Below, piece after piece: positions 48,441 through 60,198 of a DNA stretch of 64,000 nt. Where the stretch lies: positions 81,710-145,709 of the forward strand of contig MU394139.1 of NCBI GenBank assembly GCA_022578605.1. The letters are read 5' to 3'. This stretch comes from Camillea tinctor. Lineage: Eukaryota; Ascomycota; Sordariomycetes; Xylariales; Xylariaceae. Each line of letters starts with the position of its first letter. The first letter of the stretch is position 1. The position numbers and the translations under genes are program-made. The notes beneath the pieces were generated by a model. That model worked only from the letters and a program-made list of their open reading frames with translations, had not been told where the DNA came from and ran no database searches.

Positions 48441-49427
48441 TTAACCAGCGAAATCGCTCTCCTTGCCATCTAATCTCACCTTTGTCAGAGCACTAGCTAA
48501 CCGACACATCTGTTCCGGGTCTTTAGAAACTGTTTTCCAAAGTTCCTGTACATCGTCACCGATCCCAATCTCCCCTACAGTCTTCAAGCTTCTCGGATCG
48601 ACGAAAGGTGCCACGCAGGGCCAGATATGCTGCACCGTGTCGAAAAATATGTTGATGCCGACATCGCCGAGCCCCTTGATGTTCTTGAGTTCCAAACGGA
48701 TCTTTTCCGGATCCTGCCCTACAAGTTCGGGAAGGGTATTCAGATCGCCCTCTGCCAAATCAATGGTATCAGCGAGGTCAGAAATAAACGTAAATTTAGC
48801 CAGCGTCAGATACACTTACCGTACTTGCTTAGGATCAACTTAGCGAGATCTCCCATCATGGTCGCAGTTTTCTCTCTAGATGAAATTCTCCTCAGCATCT
48901 GTTTACTTCCGCATCATTCGTTTGGTAGTTACATACCTGTAGCGTGTATATCCACCTTCTGTCAGGACTTCGGTCCGTTCCTCCCAGGTGCTCTTTTCCA
49001 GGACATCCAGCTTGTGGTAGCCGACCTGGATCAGTACTGAAATGGTCTTGGCAGCAAGCGCGTGGGAAATTCTGGTCGACGATAGAAGTGCATTCAGCAA
49101 TAGCGCCAAGGCGGTGTCTGGCGTGGCCTTGCCGGGGTCAGATAGAGCCGCGTCGTTTAGTGGTAGATCTCTGTACCGAGATATTAGCTGAGCGACCTTC
49201 TGACTTGCTGGTGACGCTGCAGTTTCCGATGTTTTCTTTCCCTGGCCGACCTCATGATCACTGCGTCTTGTCCTGTTATGAGGATGCCCCCCCTCCCGCT
49301 GCTTAGTGACGGGTTCATCAGCTTTAGTCGGTGCAACTTGATCGTGCAGGCGCTTTTCGCCGGCACGGGGCTCGTGGCTCTCCGTATCGGAGGCACGGCT
49401 TATATCTTGTGAGCGCGTGGTCACCAT
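48441..49427 (-). CDS. helix-hairpin-helix (DNA glycosylase-fold) protein
   Basis: Three exons on the minus strand, 49427-48937, 48875-48820 and 48751-48441, join in phase to give 285 residues. The introns (61 and 68 nt) start GTATGT and GTAAGT and end CTAG and GCAG. The first ATG in frame is at 49427; the frame is open further upstream but only with GTG. Residues 1 to about 90 are hydrophilic and disordered (Arg/Lys/Thr/Glu-rich). The rest is helical, with LLNALLSSTRISHALAAKT, a KSTWEERTEVLTEGGYTRYR segment spanning the first splice, and an HhH hairpin IKGLGDVGI followed by FVDPRS. The order fits the endonuclease III/HhH-GPD fold. The Asp of FVDPRS may match the family's catalytic Asp; the Lys of bifunctional enzymes is not in the hairpin. 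DNA binding or base excision is inferred only. The gene ends at the edge of AT-rich block 1. Confidence 0.8.
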
Positions 49428-49594
49428 ATCCGACAGTCCCGATGTTTTGTTCTCTGGACCCCACACGAGGTGGATAATTGAGATGAGAAAAGTAAATCGC
49501 TATCATCCACTGGGTGGTTGTAAACCTCTGCCTTCCGTTTAGGAATGGGGTTTGTTTCGAAAAGGGGTCTGGAGGAAAACACACACGGCGACCA

Positions 49595-52500
49595 AAGTTA
49601 AAACCTACGCTATTAAAATTAGCGCTATAAAGCTTTCGATAAGCGCTGTAATTAGCTAGTTAATTATTGCGCTTAAACCTAATAACTTTATATATTTAAA
49701 AAAAAACGAAGCTATATAAAAGTAAAAGTTAAAACTTTATACTTATTGTTACTTTTTAGCTATAATATACTATATAGTTAATTTACTATATTAAGCTTAC
49801 TTTTTTTTTTATTAATAAAAAATAACGCAATAATAACTTATAAATACTTTAATTAATTTAAACCTTTTATTTAATTATATTGTTTTTAACTATAAATATA
49901 TAAATATTTATAAAGTAATAATAACTTATATATATTAATAAATTAATAAGTTTTTATTATTTTAAAATAATTAATTAAAACTATAATAGCTTAATAAGCT
50001 AAATAAATAAAGTTTATTAATATAATATATTAAGCGCTAAATAGTTATATATTTTAAGTAATAGCTAATTTATTACTATTTATTACTTAAAATTTTACTG
50101 CTTTTTTTAATATAAAAATCTTAATTTTCCTTTTTTTTTTTTTTTTTTTTTACTATTATTATTATTATTAACTAAATAAGTAATTTATTTTTTTATAAGT
50201 TATAAATAAATTAAAAAAATAATTATTAAACGCGTTATTAATAAGTTATAAAAATATATATAATATATATTAATTTTATTAATTAAAATATTTTTTAAAA
50301 TTTTTAAAACTTTAACTTTTAATAGCAGTAATAAATAAATTAATTTTTTTATAAATTTTTTATAACTTATAAATAACTTAAAAATAACGTTAAAGTAACT
50401 TATTAATAATTTATAAAAAAAAAAATTTATTTAAATATAATAAAAATGCTATAATTTGCTAACATTGCATAATTTATTATATTAAAGTAAATATATTTTT
50501 ATAACTTTTTTTTTAAATTGCGTTTAAATTAAATTTTAATTGTTAAAAAGTTATAAAAAGCTTTTAATTATTTTTATACTTTTAAAATTATTTTTATTTT
50601 TAAAAAGTATATTAAGTATATTTATAAAATTATTAATAATTAAAATAATAATTATTAACTTATAAGTAATTTTTTTATAAGTTAATTTATAATTGCTAAT
50701 AAATTATAAAAAGCTTAATATTAAATTATTAAAGTTTATAAAAAGTATAATGTTTAATATGCTACTTGCGCTATTTAGCGCTATAATTATATTAATATTA
50801 ATTTAAAAGTTTTTAATAAAATAATTAATAAATAATTTTATAATTTATATATAATATTTAAATAACTTATTAACGTTTTATAAAAAAGGTTTTAAAATAA
50901 GCTATTTATAAAGCTTAAATTATTACTTACTTTGCTAAAAAAAAAAAAATTTAAATTATAAATTAGTTATATTTAAGTTGTAAAAAAGTTATATTTACGT
51001 CGTAAAAAAATTATAAAATTGTTATATTTTATAATAGTTATTATATTAAAATAATATTAAAATTAGTGCTATAAATTCACTTTTTTAATATGTAAACAAT
51101 TTAATTATTATATGCATTTAACTTAATAATAAGTTAAAAAAACTTTATAATTAAGTTATAAAAAAACTTTTAATTTATTTTAATTTAATTAATTTATATA
51201 AAATAAATATTAATACTGTTAAAATTATTTGCAAATTTTTTAAAATTTAATTTTTTTAAATTTAAAATTTTTAATAAGTTTTTAAAGTTTTAAAAGTTTT
51301 TAAAAAAGTTTTAAAAGTTTTAATTTTAAGCTTTAATAATATTTTAAAAAACTATATAAGTTAAATTTAAATGCTTTTGCTTTTTTTTTAAAAATTAAAT
51401 AACGTTTTTAACTTATTTTAATTTAAAATTATTATTAAGCTTTTTTTTTTTATTTTTTATGTTTTTTTTTTATGTAAAAATTAAATTTTTTTTAAATAAT
51501 TATTACTATTAAGCTTATATATTACTTATTATATATTTTAACAACTTTTTTTTATAAAACGTTATAATTTATTTTAAAAATATTTAATTTATATAAATTT
51601 TTAAGCCGATTTTTTTTAATTTTATGTTTAATTTGCTTTATTAGTTTTTAACTTTAAATGCTATTAAAAAAGCTTAATAATTGAAAAATTTAAAAATTGC
51701 AATAGTTAAATTAAAGTTATTATACTTTTATTTTTTTATATTTTTTTATACTATTAAAATGCGTAAAAAAAAAAGCATTATTTTCTTAAATAATAATACG
51801 AAAATTTAAATAAATTAATTTTAACTTTTTTATAAAAAAAATATAAAATAGCTTTAAAATTTTTTTACAATATTATATTTAATTAATATTATTAGCTTTA
51901 CTTTTTTTTTAAATATTTATATTAATTATAAAATTTTATTTTAATTTAAAACTTTTAAATTTTAGCTTTAATTTTAAATAATAAAAAGCTATTTTTTTTA
52001 TTTTTTTATAAATTATAAATTTAACTTTAATATTATAATTATTTATTATTATTTAATATGCTTTTTTTATATTAACTAATTAATAAAGTTAGTAATAATA
52101 AAGCTTTTTTTTATTAAATAAAAAATAACTTTAAAATATAAACTTTATAAACTTTTTTTAACGCTTATAAGTTATATTTTTATTATAAGTTTTTTATAAA
52201 CGTTTTTAAATTTTTTAATAGCTATAAATATAATTTAGTTAAATAATAGTTTTATTACTTTATATAATTTTTTTTTAGTTATTAAAGCCTTAATTTTTAG
52301 CTTAAAAAAGAAAAAAAAAACGTTTTATTTAGTTTTTTTTTTAAAAACTTAATTTAATAGTTTATTTAACGTTATTAAATTTTTATTTTTTAAAAAAAAC
52401 GAAAAACTATTTATTTAAAAATAGTATTTTTTTATATTATTTTTATTTATTAATTTAATTTATAATTTTTTATATTAATAAATTTTAGTTTGCTTTATTT

Positions 52501-53110
52501 ATTATTAATATTTTTAAAATTGTTTTTTTTAATTAATACTATTAGTTTTTTAGTTTTTTTAATATTTTTAATATATTTTAAAAAAATTATATTTTTAATA
52601 ATATAACTACGCTTTTTAACTTTAAGTAAAAAAGCTTTAAAGCTATTAAATATATAGTTAATTTTTTTTAAATTTTTTTATAAAAAGCTTTAATAATATA
52701 AAAATTAAAAGTTTAAAATTAAATTATAACGTTAAATTTAATAACTTTAACTTAAAATTAAATTAATATATTAAATTAAGTAATTATTTTAAAATAATTT
52801 AAAAAATATAGCTTAAGTTAATTAAAATAATATCGAAATAAATATAATTTAAAAATATAGTAAACTTAAAAAAAATATGTAAAAGCTTTAAAAAGTAAAA
52901 AATAAAAGTATATAAGTAAATTATAGCTTACTTTTTTACATTATAGTTAAAATAGCAATAAATATAAAGTTTTAACTTTTATTTTTATAATAAAAAAAAA
53001 TAAAGCTACATTTTACTTAATTATATAATTATTACTAATTATAAACTTAAGTATTACTTATTTAAGTATATATTAAATAAAACCGTTAAAATAGTGTAAA
53101 AGCAGTTAAG
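49595..53110. repeat. AT-rich RIP-type block 1
   Basis: About 3.5 kb consists almost only of A and T, with scattered AGCGCT, AACGTT and AAGCTT. The remaining C is nearly always followed by T or G, and CpA and TpG are very scarce while TpA is abundant, which is the signature of RIP on CpA. No gene can survive in it; open frames are short. The original repeat cannot be recognised. Borders with normal sequence are sharp on both sides, next to the HhH gene start and near 53110. Confidence 0.85.
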
Positions 53111-54542
53111 CCTAACGGAAGGCTTTTGTTGCAAGCGTTAGCGCCGCCTCCAGTTTGGGATTTAGCTACGCGATGCTTACATCACCATGATAGATTTAAT
53201 TGCCTATAATGGAAAGTGGGGTTACTGTTTATTGGTTCGGTTCGGGTGGCTGGGTGGATTCCAGACGTTACTTCCACATTACCTTCGTTTGTGCACCATT
53301 GTCGTTTAGTACGGTACGTCTACCTATTTAAGGATCTAAGCACTGATCCAGCTTGCGAGGGATATAGCAGGTAAGTATATTATGGGCATCATCAAAATGA
53401 TTGAGAGCCAAGTCTCCAGTACGGCAACAGAGAACATTTTATAGTGGGACACCACACACAGCTCACCAATCAGTTTCACCAACATAAGCATGTAATGATG
53501 TACAGTGGGTGGAAAAAAATAAAGACCAATTTTTTTTTTAGAGCCCAGCCCGGAAATAATTAACAACCAACTCCAAATTTTAGCTTAACAAGAACAACAT
53601 GTATTATAGCAAAATGTCGTTTTTAAAAATTAAAAAAAATACATATATATTATTTAGTAGATAAATTATTTATTTACAATTTTTTTATTTTAAAAATATG
53701 GTATGTTGTGCTATAAATAAATAAAGTAAATAGTAGTTAGTTTTAAAATTGGTTGTTAATTATTTCCTACCTGAAGTGCAAAAAAAAAATTGGTCTTCAT
53801 TTATTTCCTCCCACTGTAACAACACTCATCGAAAAAACACCAACCTCAATGCAACGTAAAACCTTCCAGTAGTGAAGCGGTGAAAAGTCTCGGTCGCTGT
53901 TATGGGAGCTCATGTAATTCGAGAAAAAAAGAAAATCAAAAACGTACAACACCGGGGATTCGCTGGTCGTCACCGACCCAACTACTAATCCGGCGGTATC
54001 TGGCTTGACTATGGGGGAGCGGACGGGACCCCGTACATTACAGATCCTATGGCCGTACGTGATAGAACAATGTTCAATTACAGTATATAGGCTTGCATCA
54101 AAACAGTTCCTTAAGGCCTTAGGAGCCTCATTTCTTTTGCATACCTAGTTCAGTGGTGCAATTGATGTGTTGATAATAAAGTACTAGTAGATGAAATGAC
54201 ACCACCTGCTAATATGATCAACCTGACTATGACTGCTGTACTACTTTGTTATGTATTTAAGACCGGGTTTATACACTATTATTAGAAACACTTCAGTTAG
54301 AGAGCGCACTGCGCTTTACCATCATGGAAATTTCACAGGGAAATTATTGACATAATCACACTCATTGTACTCTTTCATTCCTGGCTTGTTTAAAACAGAA
54401 GGATATTTTGTCATGAAAGAAATTTAATGCTATATACATATACGTCTTTTGTACACTTGGTTGATAATCGTTTTGCAGCTGTTCGGCACTAGTAGCGGAC
54501 TACCGAGATGGATAAACCTTCCATATTGCTATTTTCCTACCC
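53111..54542. other. spacer carrying a foldback MITE
   Basis: After block 1 the composition returns to normal. Apart from the element at 53503-53816, no gene is recognised; a 76-codon minus-strand frame (53336-53566) runs into the element and has no motif. Confidence 0.55.
53503..53816. mobile_element. 314-bp TA-flanked foldback MITE (Tc1/mariner-like)
   Basis: The ends CAGTGGG and CCCACTG are inverted repeats flanked on both sides by TA (53501-53502 and 53817-53818), the target duplication of Tc1/mariner/pogo elements. The arms match over at least 68 bp without a length change: the outer 38 bp have about three mismatches, and an inner 19-bp segment (53552-53570 and 53749-53767) is perfect and exactly symmetric. 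The centre is AT-rich and has no coding capacity. The element is near-palindromic and non-autonomous. Confidence 0.85.
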
Positions 54543-55142
54543 TTATGTGCTTAAAAAGATTTTTCTAGCGTTGAGAGCACTTTGAATATCCGTGAATTTT
54601 GATGAGTCGTGTTTATGAGAATGTTTAAGATGCTCTTGAAATTCCTTGCGAGTCTTGACCGTTCCATTCCCTCAAGATGTGCAGCGTGAGCGACAGTACT
54701 TTACATCCACCGCGAAAGATTCCCAACGCTCAGTCCCGGCTCGAAGTCGTCTAATAGAGACCAACCTACGTGCCATTTCTCTGATACCTTCCTGTGCCTC
54801 TTCGCTATTGAGATACTCGTCAGCCTTATCTTGAATCATTCTTATTGTCGACTGCCCTGAGTTCCGTGGTTGCCAGTCATCAAGGAAAATCTTAGAGGCA
54901 AGGTTCCCTTCAACATTGAGCCTGAGCCAGTAGTCAAGTCCTAATCCCTGTCAAGCTCCCGCCCATCCATTTACTCCATTCATATCTTCCTGGTCCAACG
55001 CTTGGTCTTTCCAGCGGGCCCAAGTTTGAAGATGATTCTTTAGCCATCGACCTCGCCGCTTGGACCGTTCATATAGCCTACGACCATATTCATCGTATTC
55101 TGAGAAATTAACGCCTCCATTCGGATGAGCATTCCTGTACAA
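54543..55142 (-). pseudogene. gene remnant with two in-frame TGA stops
   Basis: One minus-strand frame reads for 200 codons from about 55142 to a TAA at 54545-54543, interrupted only by TGA at 54953-54951 and 54674-54672. Its composition is clearly protein-like: EYDEYGRRLYERSKRRGRW, then YWLRLNVEGNLASKIFLDDW, then ADEYLNSEEAQEGIREMARR. Around the second TGA is a Cys/His pattern (YCRSRC, later EFQEHLKHSHKH) like a C2H2 finger found at the C-terminus of some fungal proteins. No ATG starts the frame; a TGTACAG acceptor-like site at about 55135 suggests an upstream exon that could not be traced. Both stops could come from CGA by one C to T change. The family is not identified. Confidence 0.55.
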
Positions 55143-57987
55143 GTGATACTAAGTATAATGAATACACCGAGGTAAAGCCAATGTGGGAAGTATATTGATT
55201 TTTTTCTCTCATAAATATTCTTATTATAGAAACGGTGACTACATAACGTATATGATGCGGGTGCTCGCCTACTTATTATTAATCGAGGAATAGTAGTGGA
55301 TTCCTGCTTTGATCGTATACCAACAGCTCATCGATCTGGAGGCTTGCAGGCTGGTTACTCAGCCCCCCACTGGCGGTGAATTAGTCAGGATCACGGTATT
55401 TAAGTCGATATTCTATTTCAATCACCTCACCGGTTACTGATTTCCTCCACAAGGTGGTCACCTCGGAAAGATGATCGAAGTCACACAACGTAATTTCTTG
55501 ACCCAACAGTAGTCAGATGGCAATCAGAATGGAAATTCGTGCTGTGTGGCGACATTTTCCAGTCCAATTGAGTTAATATATGATATCAATATGAGAAGAG
55601 TAAGCAAGGTGGTGCGATGAAAACGAGTAGCAAGGATCCTAGATAATAATATGTACCATGAAAATGATAATCGTTTAGTCAAAATATGAGAACGCGTTTG
55701 AGAGTGGTTGTATTAAATTTTATCTTAGATACTATATTATTATAAAATTAGCCTAAAAATAAGGATCAGTAATGATAATGTAGAGTAGAGAGGTTTAGCT
55801 GTTATATGATGTTAGACGTGGTGTGCTAGACCACGCGGTGCATGATAGTACGTACATCATAAGAGAACAATTAGATTGTTCCATGTTCAAATAATGGTAT
55901 TAGGGCTTGCTTGAATTTCATTTACTTGGGTATGTTACTTAAGTAGACAACAATATGTAAATTGAGAGTTCACGTTCTGGGGAAGTATCTTATACAGTCA
56001 CACCCCATATAAAACTACAAATATTGCCAGCTACATCACAATCTATCCCTACTTGTAAGGAATGTAAAGAAAGTTGGATCCCACTGTACCCTAGTTGATC
56101 CCTAGTTGATAACAAAGACTTGAACAATCCAGCTTTGCTCCCACATAACCAACTCTTTGGAGCCCTCTTGCAATCACTCGTTAAAAACATACAATTTCCG
56201 GTTACCGTTAATTGCGCGGTTGATGTTATATCCAACTCCAAGGCTCCAGATATTGACTATCCCGAGGTAGTTCTTCCCCTCCATCCCCTTAGTACCCGGT
56301 ATCGCCTCCAGTACATTCCCATTTTGTATTACCGGATTTGGCACATACACTTTGCATTTGGGATTCCATCGTGGAAGGTCAACGATTCGACAAGGTCTAC
56401 CTATTATTTAGTGGTCAGCTGAATCGTGTCTACAGACTCTCAATAACCCGGTCCAATATACGAATAGGGAGATTTACATGCAACCACCTCTTCATCAACC
56501 GCGAGGAACTTATGGTGCCTCATATCCAGGGCGGCAACTTTCATACTAAGGGGCGGTGGCAATGAAGTGCTGCGAGTGGGGTCATCATGATAAGCTCATA
56601 CGCTGATCTGACTGAAGTGTAGCTCACAAAGCCTTACAATTCCCAGTGAAGCTTTGAAGCTACTTGTGGAATAAGTATGAAACGGTATCGAGCAGCATCA
56701 GCTATCAGTTGTCGTTGTCATCTAGCTAGAAAAGTACTTAGAAAAGTACCTAGAAAAGTTGGGCTATACCCTAGGCGATATCAAAAGCAACTTAGTCTAA
56801 GGGTATTGACATATAGACTTGGCACGCATGTAACCTATATATGCAATCATCCGCTTCCCTTGGGACACTACTACCAACTTTCATTCAGGCCACACGGCAT
56901 GGCTAAATGGACAAACGGGCCGAACCCAGATACTGTTAGTCTGTGGCCATGCATTTCTTCCATTTCGACATCGCGGGGCTTGGTCAGCTGTGACCTGAAA
57001 AGCTGTGCCACGGTCACTAGCAAATTGATTCCTTTTCTCGTGACCAATAAAACCCAAGTTATATATCTTAACCCCTATTCTTATATCTTAGGTACGGTCT
57101 TCACCTGCTCTAATACAACTATCATGTAGAGATGACGATACAAGCTGATCGTGGGATTAGAATAAATACATCTTTCTGTAGCGAGGCTCATTATAATGTC
57201 ATAGATTATACTGACATATGTTAAATATTACAGCGGGATCTCAGGCTCGACGAAAAGCTATTAAACAAAATAATATAAACTGTCATATCACGGGATGAAG
57301 AGAGCTAGAAACCGGGAATTTTGTCCCACACTGTTTGCTATGCTTAGTAACTTGGAGTCAATGTCTTGCAATACCATACTAACTGGAGATGATTCTAGAC
57401 ATGATATCCTACAATGATTGTGAGTAGTAGTACGACCCATATACAGTCACAAGCCCGAGGAAACCTGCCCAGCTTACAGTCTTTGCCAGTGTTGGGCCTA
57501 TTCGTCGCTACCGAGAAGAGCATGAAGTTGCATATTTATCACCTCCAACTTCCCCGCCACTAAGTTTGGCATCTGCAATCAAGTTTCTTGTGCACATCTG
57601 ACCTAAAGGCTTTTGTGTTGGACCGATAATAGCCAGGCTATGAAAGTAACACCAGACTGAGCATCACCGAAATAAAGGGCGTAGCGGCTCATATCGGGTA
57701 GTTAAGGACAAAGGGAGCCGATAGCCTTACGACCTCCGTTGGTAATTTGGCGAAACTAGCATCGCAAGGGAGATGTTGGCTACATTAGTTACGTATGTTC
57801 CAACAATCTGGTCACACGCGAAGAACGGGTATCACTTTATTTTCTATTCCATGGGGGCTCGCAGCATAAGCAAATCTCAGCAAACAAATTCGTATCCTCC
57901 CATCACAGCCCCAAACCAATCCCCCCTCCTTCTCCCAACCCAACTACATACCGTCCTCCCATCTTCCCTCCCCCTTATCATCCACCC
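55143..57987. other. spacer, no firm gene
   Basis: This is 2.8 kb without a recognised protein. Frames at 55990-56241 (-), 56120-56565 (+) and 56677-57129 (+, 150 codons from ATG) have no motif and no consistent exon chain. A tandem TAGAAAAGTAC-type repeat lies at about 56727-56760. The last 100 nt are pyrimidine-rich and form the 3' end of the Hub1 gene. Confidence 0.5.
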
Positions 57988-58761
57988 TTAGTCCCCGGTG
58001 TCCACCTCGAGATCCAGCTGCACGCCGTTGCTGATCTCGTAGTCGGCGAGGGTGAGCATGTCCTTGAAGGGCCGTTGGCCCTGGCGCTTGAGCAGGATCT
58101 CGTGGGGCTCGCGGCCGATGCGCGCGGCGACCATGATCTTGAACTCCTTGATGCGGTCCGAGGCGAAGCACGGGATGGCCGCCTTGGTGCCGAGCCGGTC
58201 GTTCACATGCACGATGATCATCTCCTCTCCGCCGCCCGTACTTGTGGGTGCCGCGGGCGCGCGCGCAGGCGGCTGCGAGGTGTCGCCGCTGTCTCTGCTC
58301 TTCTTGGGCTTTTTCGCGGACGATGAGGCTGAGGTTGTGGGGGCATCGCGGTCGCGTCGGCGGGGCGAAGGCGAGCGGTTGCGGTAGCCTCTGAATGAGG
58401 TCCCGCGGCGATCTCGGTCATCGTCATTTTCGTTATCGTCGCGACGCTTGTCCTTGTATCTGAAGCCTCCAAAATTCTTCTTCGGGGGTCGTTGTCCTCC
58501 ACGATGATCTCTATTTCTATCCCGATCCCGATCCCGAGCTCTGTCCCGATCCCGATCTCTGTCCTCACGATCGCGTCCACCTCGGTATCTGTCATCACGA
58601 CCTCGGAAATCGTCTCGCCGTCTGGTATCGTCGCGGCGGTTCTCGTCGTCTCTCTCGCGCGCGTAGCGGTTGCGAGGCGGTGACTGGCTGCGGCCACCAC
58701 TTTTGCGAGGTGGTGGAGAATCGTTTCGCATCCGAGAAGGGGAAACAGCCTTGTCAGACAT
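57988..58761 (-). CDS. HUB1: ubiquitin-like modifier Hub1 with RD/RS-rich N-terminal extension
   Basis: The last 75 residues (about 183-257) are a Hub1/UBL5 ubiquitin fold, beginning MIIVHVNDRLGTKA and containing EFKIMVAARIG, ILLKRQGQRPFKD and LTLADYEISNGVQLDL. Hub1 binds spliceosome proteins such as Snu66 and Prp5 non-covalently and affects 5' splice site choice. The Asp in FASDRIKEF lies where the Snu66-contacting Asp of yeast Hub1 is found. Residues 1 to about 180 are a low-complexity Arg/Asp/Ser extension (many RDRD and SPSPRR units), like SR-type splicing factors. The C-terminus ends EVDTGD instead of the Tyr-Tyr of yeast Hub1, and there is no Gly-Gly for conjugation. Intronless, 257 residues, with a clean ATG at 58761. 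Similar extended Hub1 proteins are, to my knowledge, known from filamentous fungi. It is 385 nt downstream of the DUF3632 gene, on the same strand. Confidence 0.88.
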   Translation of the reverse strand: MSDKAVSPSRMRNDSPPPRKSGGRSQSPPRNRYARERDDENRRDDTRRRDDFRGRDDRYRGGRDREDRDRDRDRARDRDRDRNRDHRGGQRPPKKNFGGFRYKDKRRDDNENDDDRDRRGTSFRGYRNRSPSPRRRDRDAPTTSASSSAKKPKKSRDSGDTSQPPARAPAAPTSTGGGEEMIIVHVNDRLGTKAAIPCFASDRIKEFKIMVAARIGREPHEILLKRQGQRPFKDMLTLADYEISNGVQLDLEVDTGD

Positions 58762-59146
58762 AGTTTTTTTTTTATCTTTCTTAAAAAAAAAAAAATTGTA
58801 GGCTGACCGGATTGTATGTTTGGTTTGGATAGTGGCAAAGAAATGTTGAAGGTTAAAAATAAATGTTGATTTTGGTTGCCCAAGAGAAGAGAGCCAAGAA
58901 AGCTTAGCTCAAGGTAACGTCAATGGCCCACTTTAAATTGTTCCTTATCTCTTATCGTGTTCTAAGCCCCATTTAGGGGCAGACAGTAGAGTGGCAGAGT
59001 GGCTGTGTAGAACGTGTGGCTTCATAGCCCCCTTTTATTAGATTGAAATTCTATTACCCTTTAGGTAGCGAATAAGTCTTTATCCTTATCATCGCGCGAC
59101 TATTCATCTTATTCTCTTCTTCCTCTACGGTTAGATCTATCCAAGG
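58762..59146. other. intergenic region between DUF3632 gene and HUB1
   Basis: These 385 nt hold the 3' UTR of the DUF3632 gene and the promoter of HUB1. A T11/A13 pair of tracts lies just upstream of the HUB1 ATG (58764-58797). No other gene is seen. Confidence 0.65.
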
Positions 59147-60198
59147 TCACCCACTAGGGAGAAAAGGCGAGGTAGCCTCCATAGCTTCCATGAGCACTTT
59201 TGCATCCTGCGCCAACTTTCGAACTTCCTCGTGGGAATCCGTTCTATCGGCAACTCTAGAAAACCCTTCAATCCAAAACCGCCATCGTTTAACTGTAAAT
59301 CCCTTCTCACCAGTGTAGAGCGGACCAGGGTCGGTGAGGTTGAGCTCATGAGAATCACAAAGCTCTGGCAACTGAACAAACCGGAAAAGCGTCTGGCCCG
59401 CATATAGAATCCACTGTGCTGCTGCTGCGGCGTCTGCATCCGTAGATTCGGGTGTATTACTTCCTTCAAATGCATCTCGCATCACCCAGAGAGCGAAGAG
59501 ACTTAAGTTGTCCTTTCCCGACGCGAACACGAGAGCCATAAAAGCGTGTTGACTGATCCAACGGGAGACTTCCTCTGATTTAAAAGAACTTCCCTTCTCA
59601 TAAGGCTCTGCATAGATCCATTAGCTAGGTTCATGGGCAATATAAGGTTATAATATGATTTTTACGAACGGGCAAAATAATCTCTAAAAATGCTACCCAA
59701 TTTGTGAAGATAGCTACACTGATTGAAACCGTCCTAAGATTCTCGTCAACAACAATATTGAAAAGCTTTCTCAAATTGACTTGGAATACATACTGGTTCA
59801 TCGTAAATACGTGTAGTCTTTCCAGTATCCGATAACCGTACAAGTATTTGCACCAATTTGACCAAGGAGGGGTGATTGTAGGGAATCTGCCATGCTACTT
59901 CGAGAAACATCTCCATCAATGATGTGAGCTCCGCGGATGCTTCTGGAACTGGCCCAGGTTCCAACAGATCGGAAATTCTTTGGGCGGCGATAGGGATTGA
60001 CGTCTCACTCCCAGGCTGCAGACTATCCTTTAAGATATCGAATACAATTCTGTTATCATATTTAGACATCGGTAATTGGGGTCGTTTGAGCTTCAATTTA
60101 GACAGAAATGACTGATTTCCTTGTTTGGGGTAGGTTGTTGTGCTTGGCTCCTCTTCATCGGAGGCAAACTCCATCTTCAAGTCCAGGGGCGCTGCCAT
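59147..60198 (-). CDS. DUF3632 family protein
   Basis: Three exons on the minus strand, 60198-59794, 59733-59697 and 59607-59147, join in phase to give 300 residues. The introns are 60 nt (GTATGT to TTAG) and 89 nt (GTAGCA to GCAG, with a GCTAAT branch motif). The very short middle exon (37 nt) is supported by keeping both phases. The sequence matches the style of the fungus-specific DUF3632 family: an N-terminal region with FDILKDSLQPG, a helical middle with WQIPYNHPSLVKLVQIL, and a C-terminal core with SLFALWVMRDAFEG, then AAAQWILYAGQTLF and a final KRWRFWIEGFSRVAD. The family has no known biochemical function. The ATG at 60198 is preferred to one nine codons upstream, because it has a better context. 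It lies between the two AT-rich blocks, upstream of HUB1. Confidence 0.8.

Noticed and set aside
55990..56241. Cys-containing minus-strand frame that at first recalled a KP4-type secreted protein
   Set aside because: The short similar phrases occur in the wrong order for the family, there is no ATG or signal peptide, and stops lie directly upstream.
56677..57129. 150-codon plus-strand ATG frame
   Set aside because: Starts in a tandem TAGAAAAGTAC repeat, composition is not protein-like, and no motif is visible.
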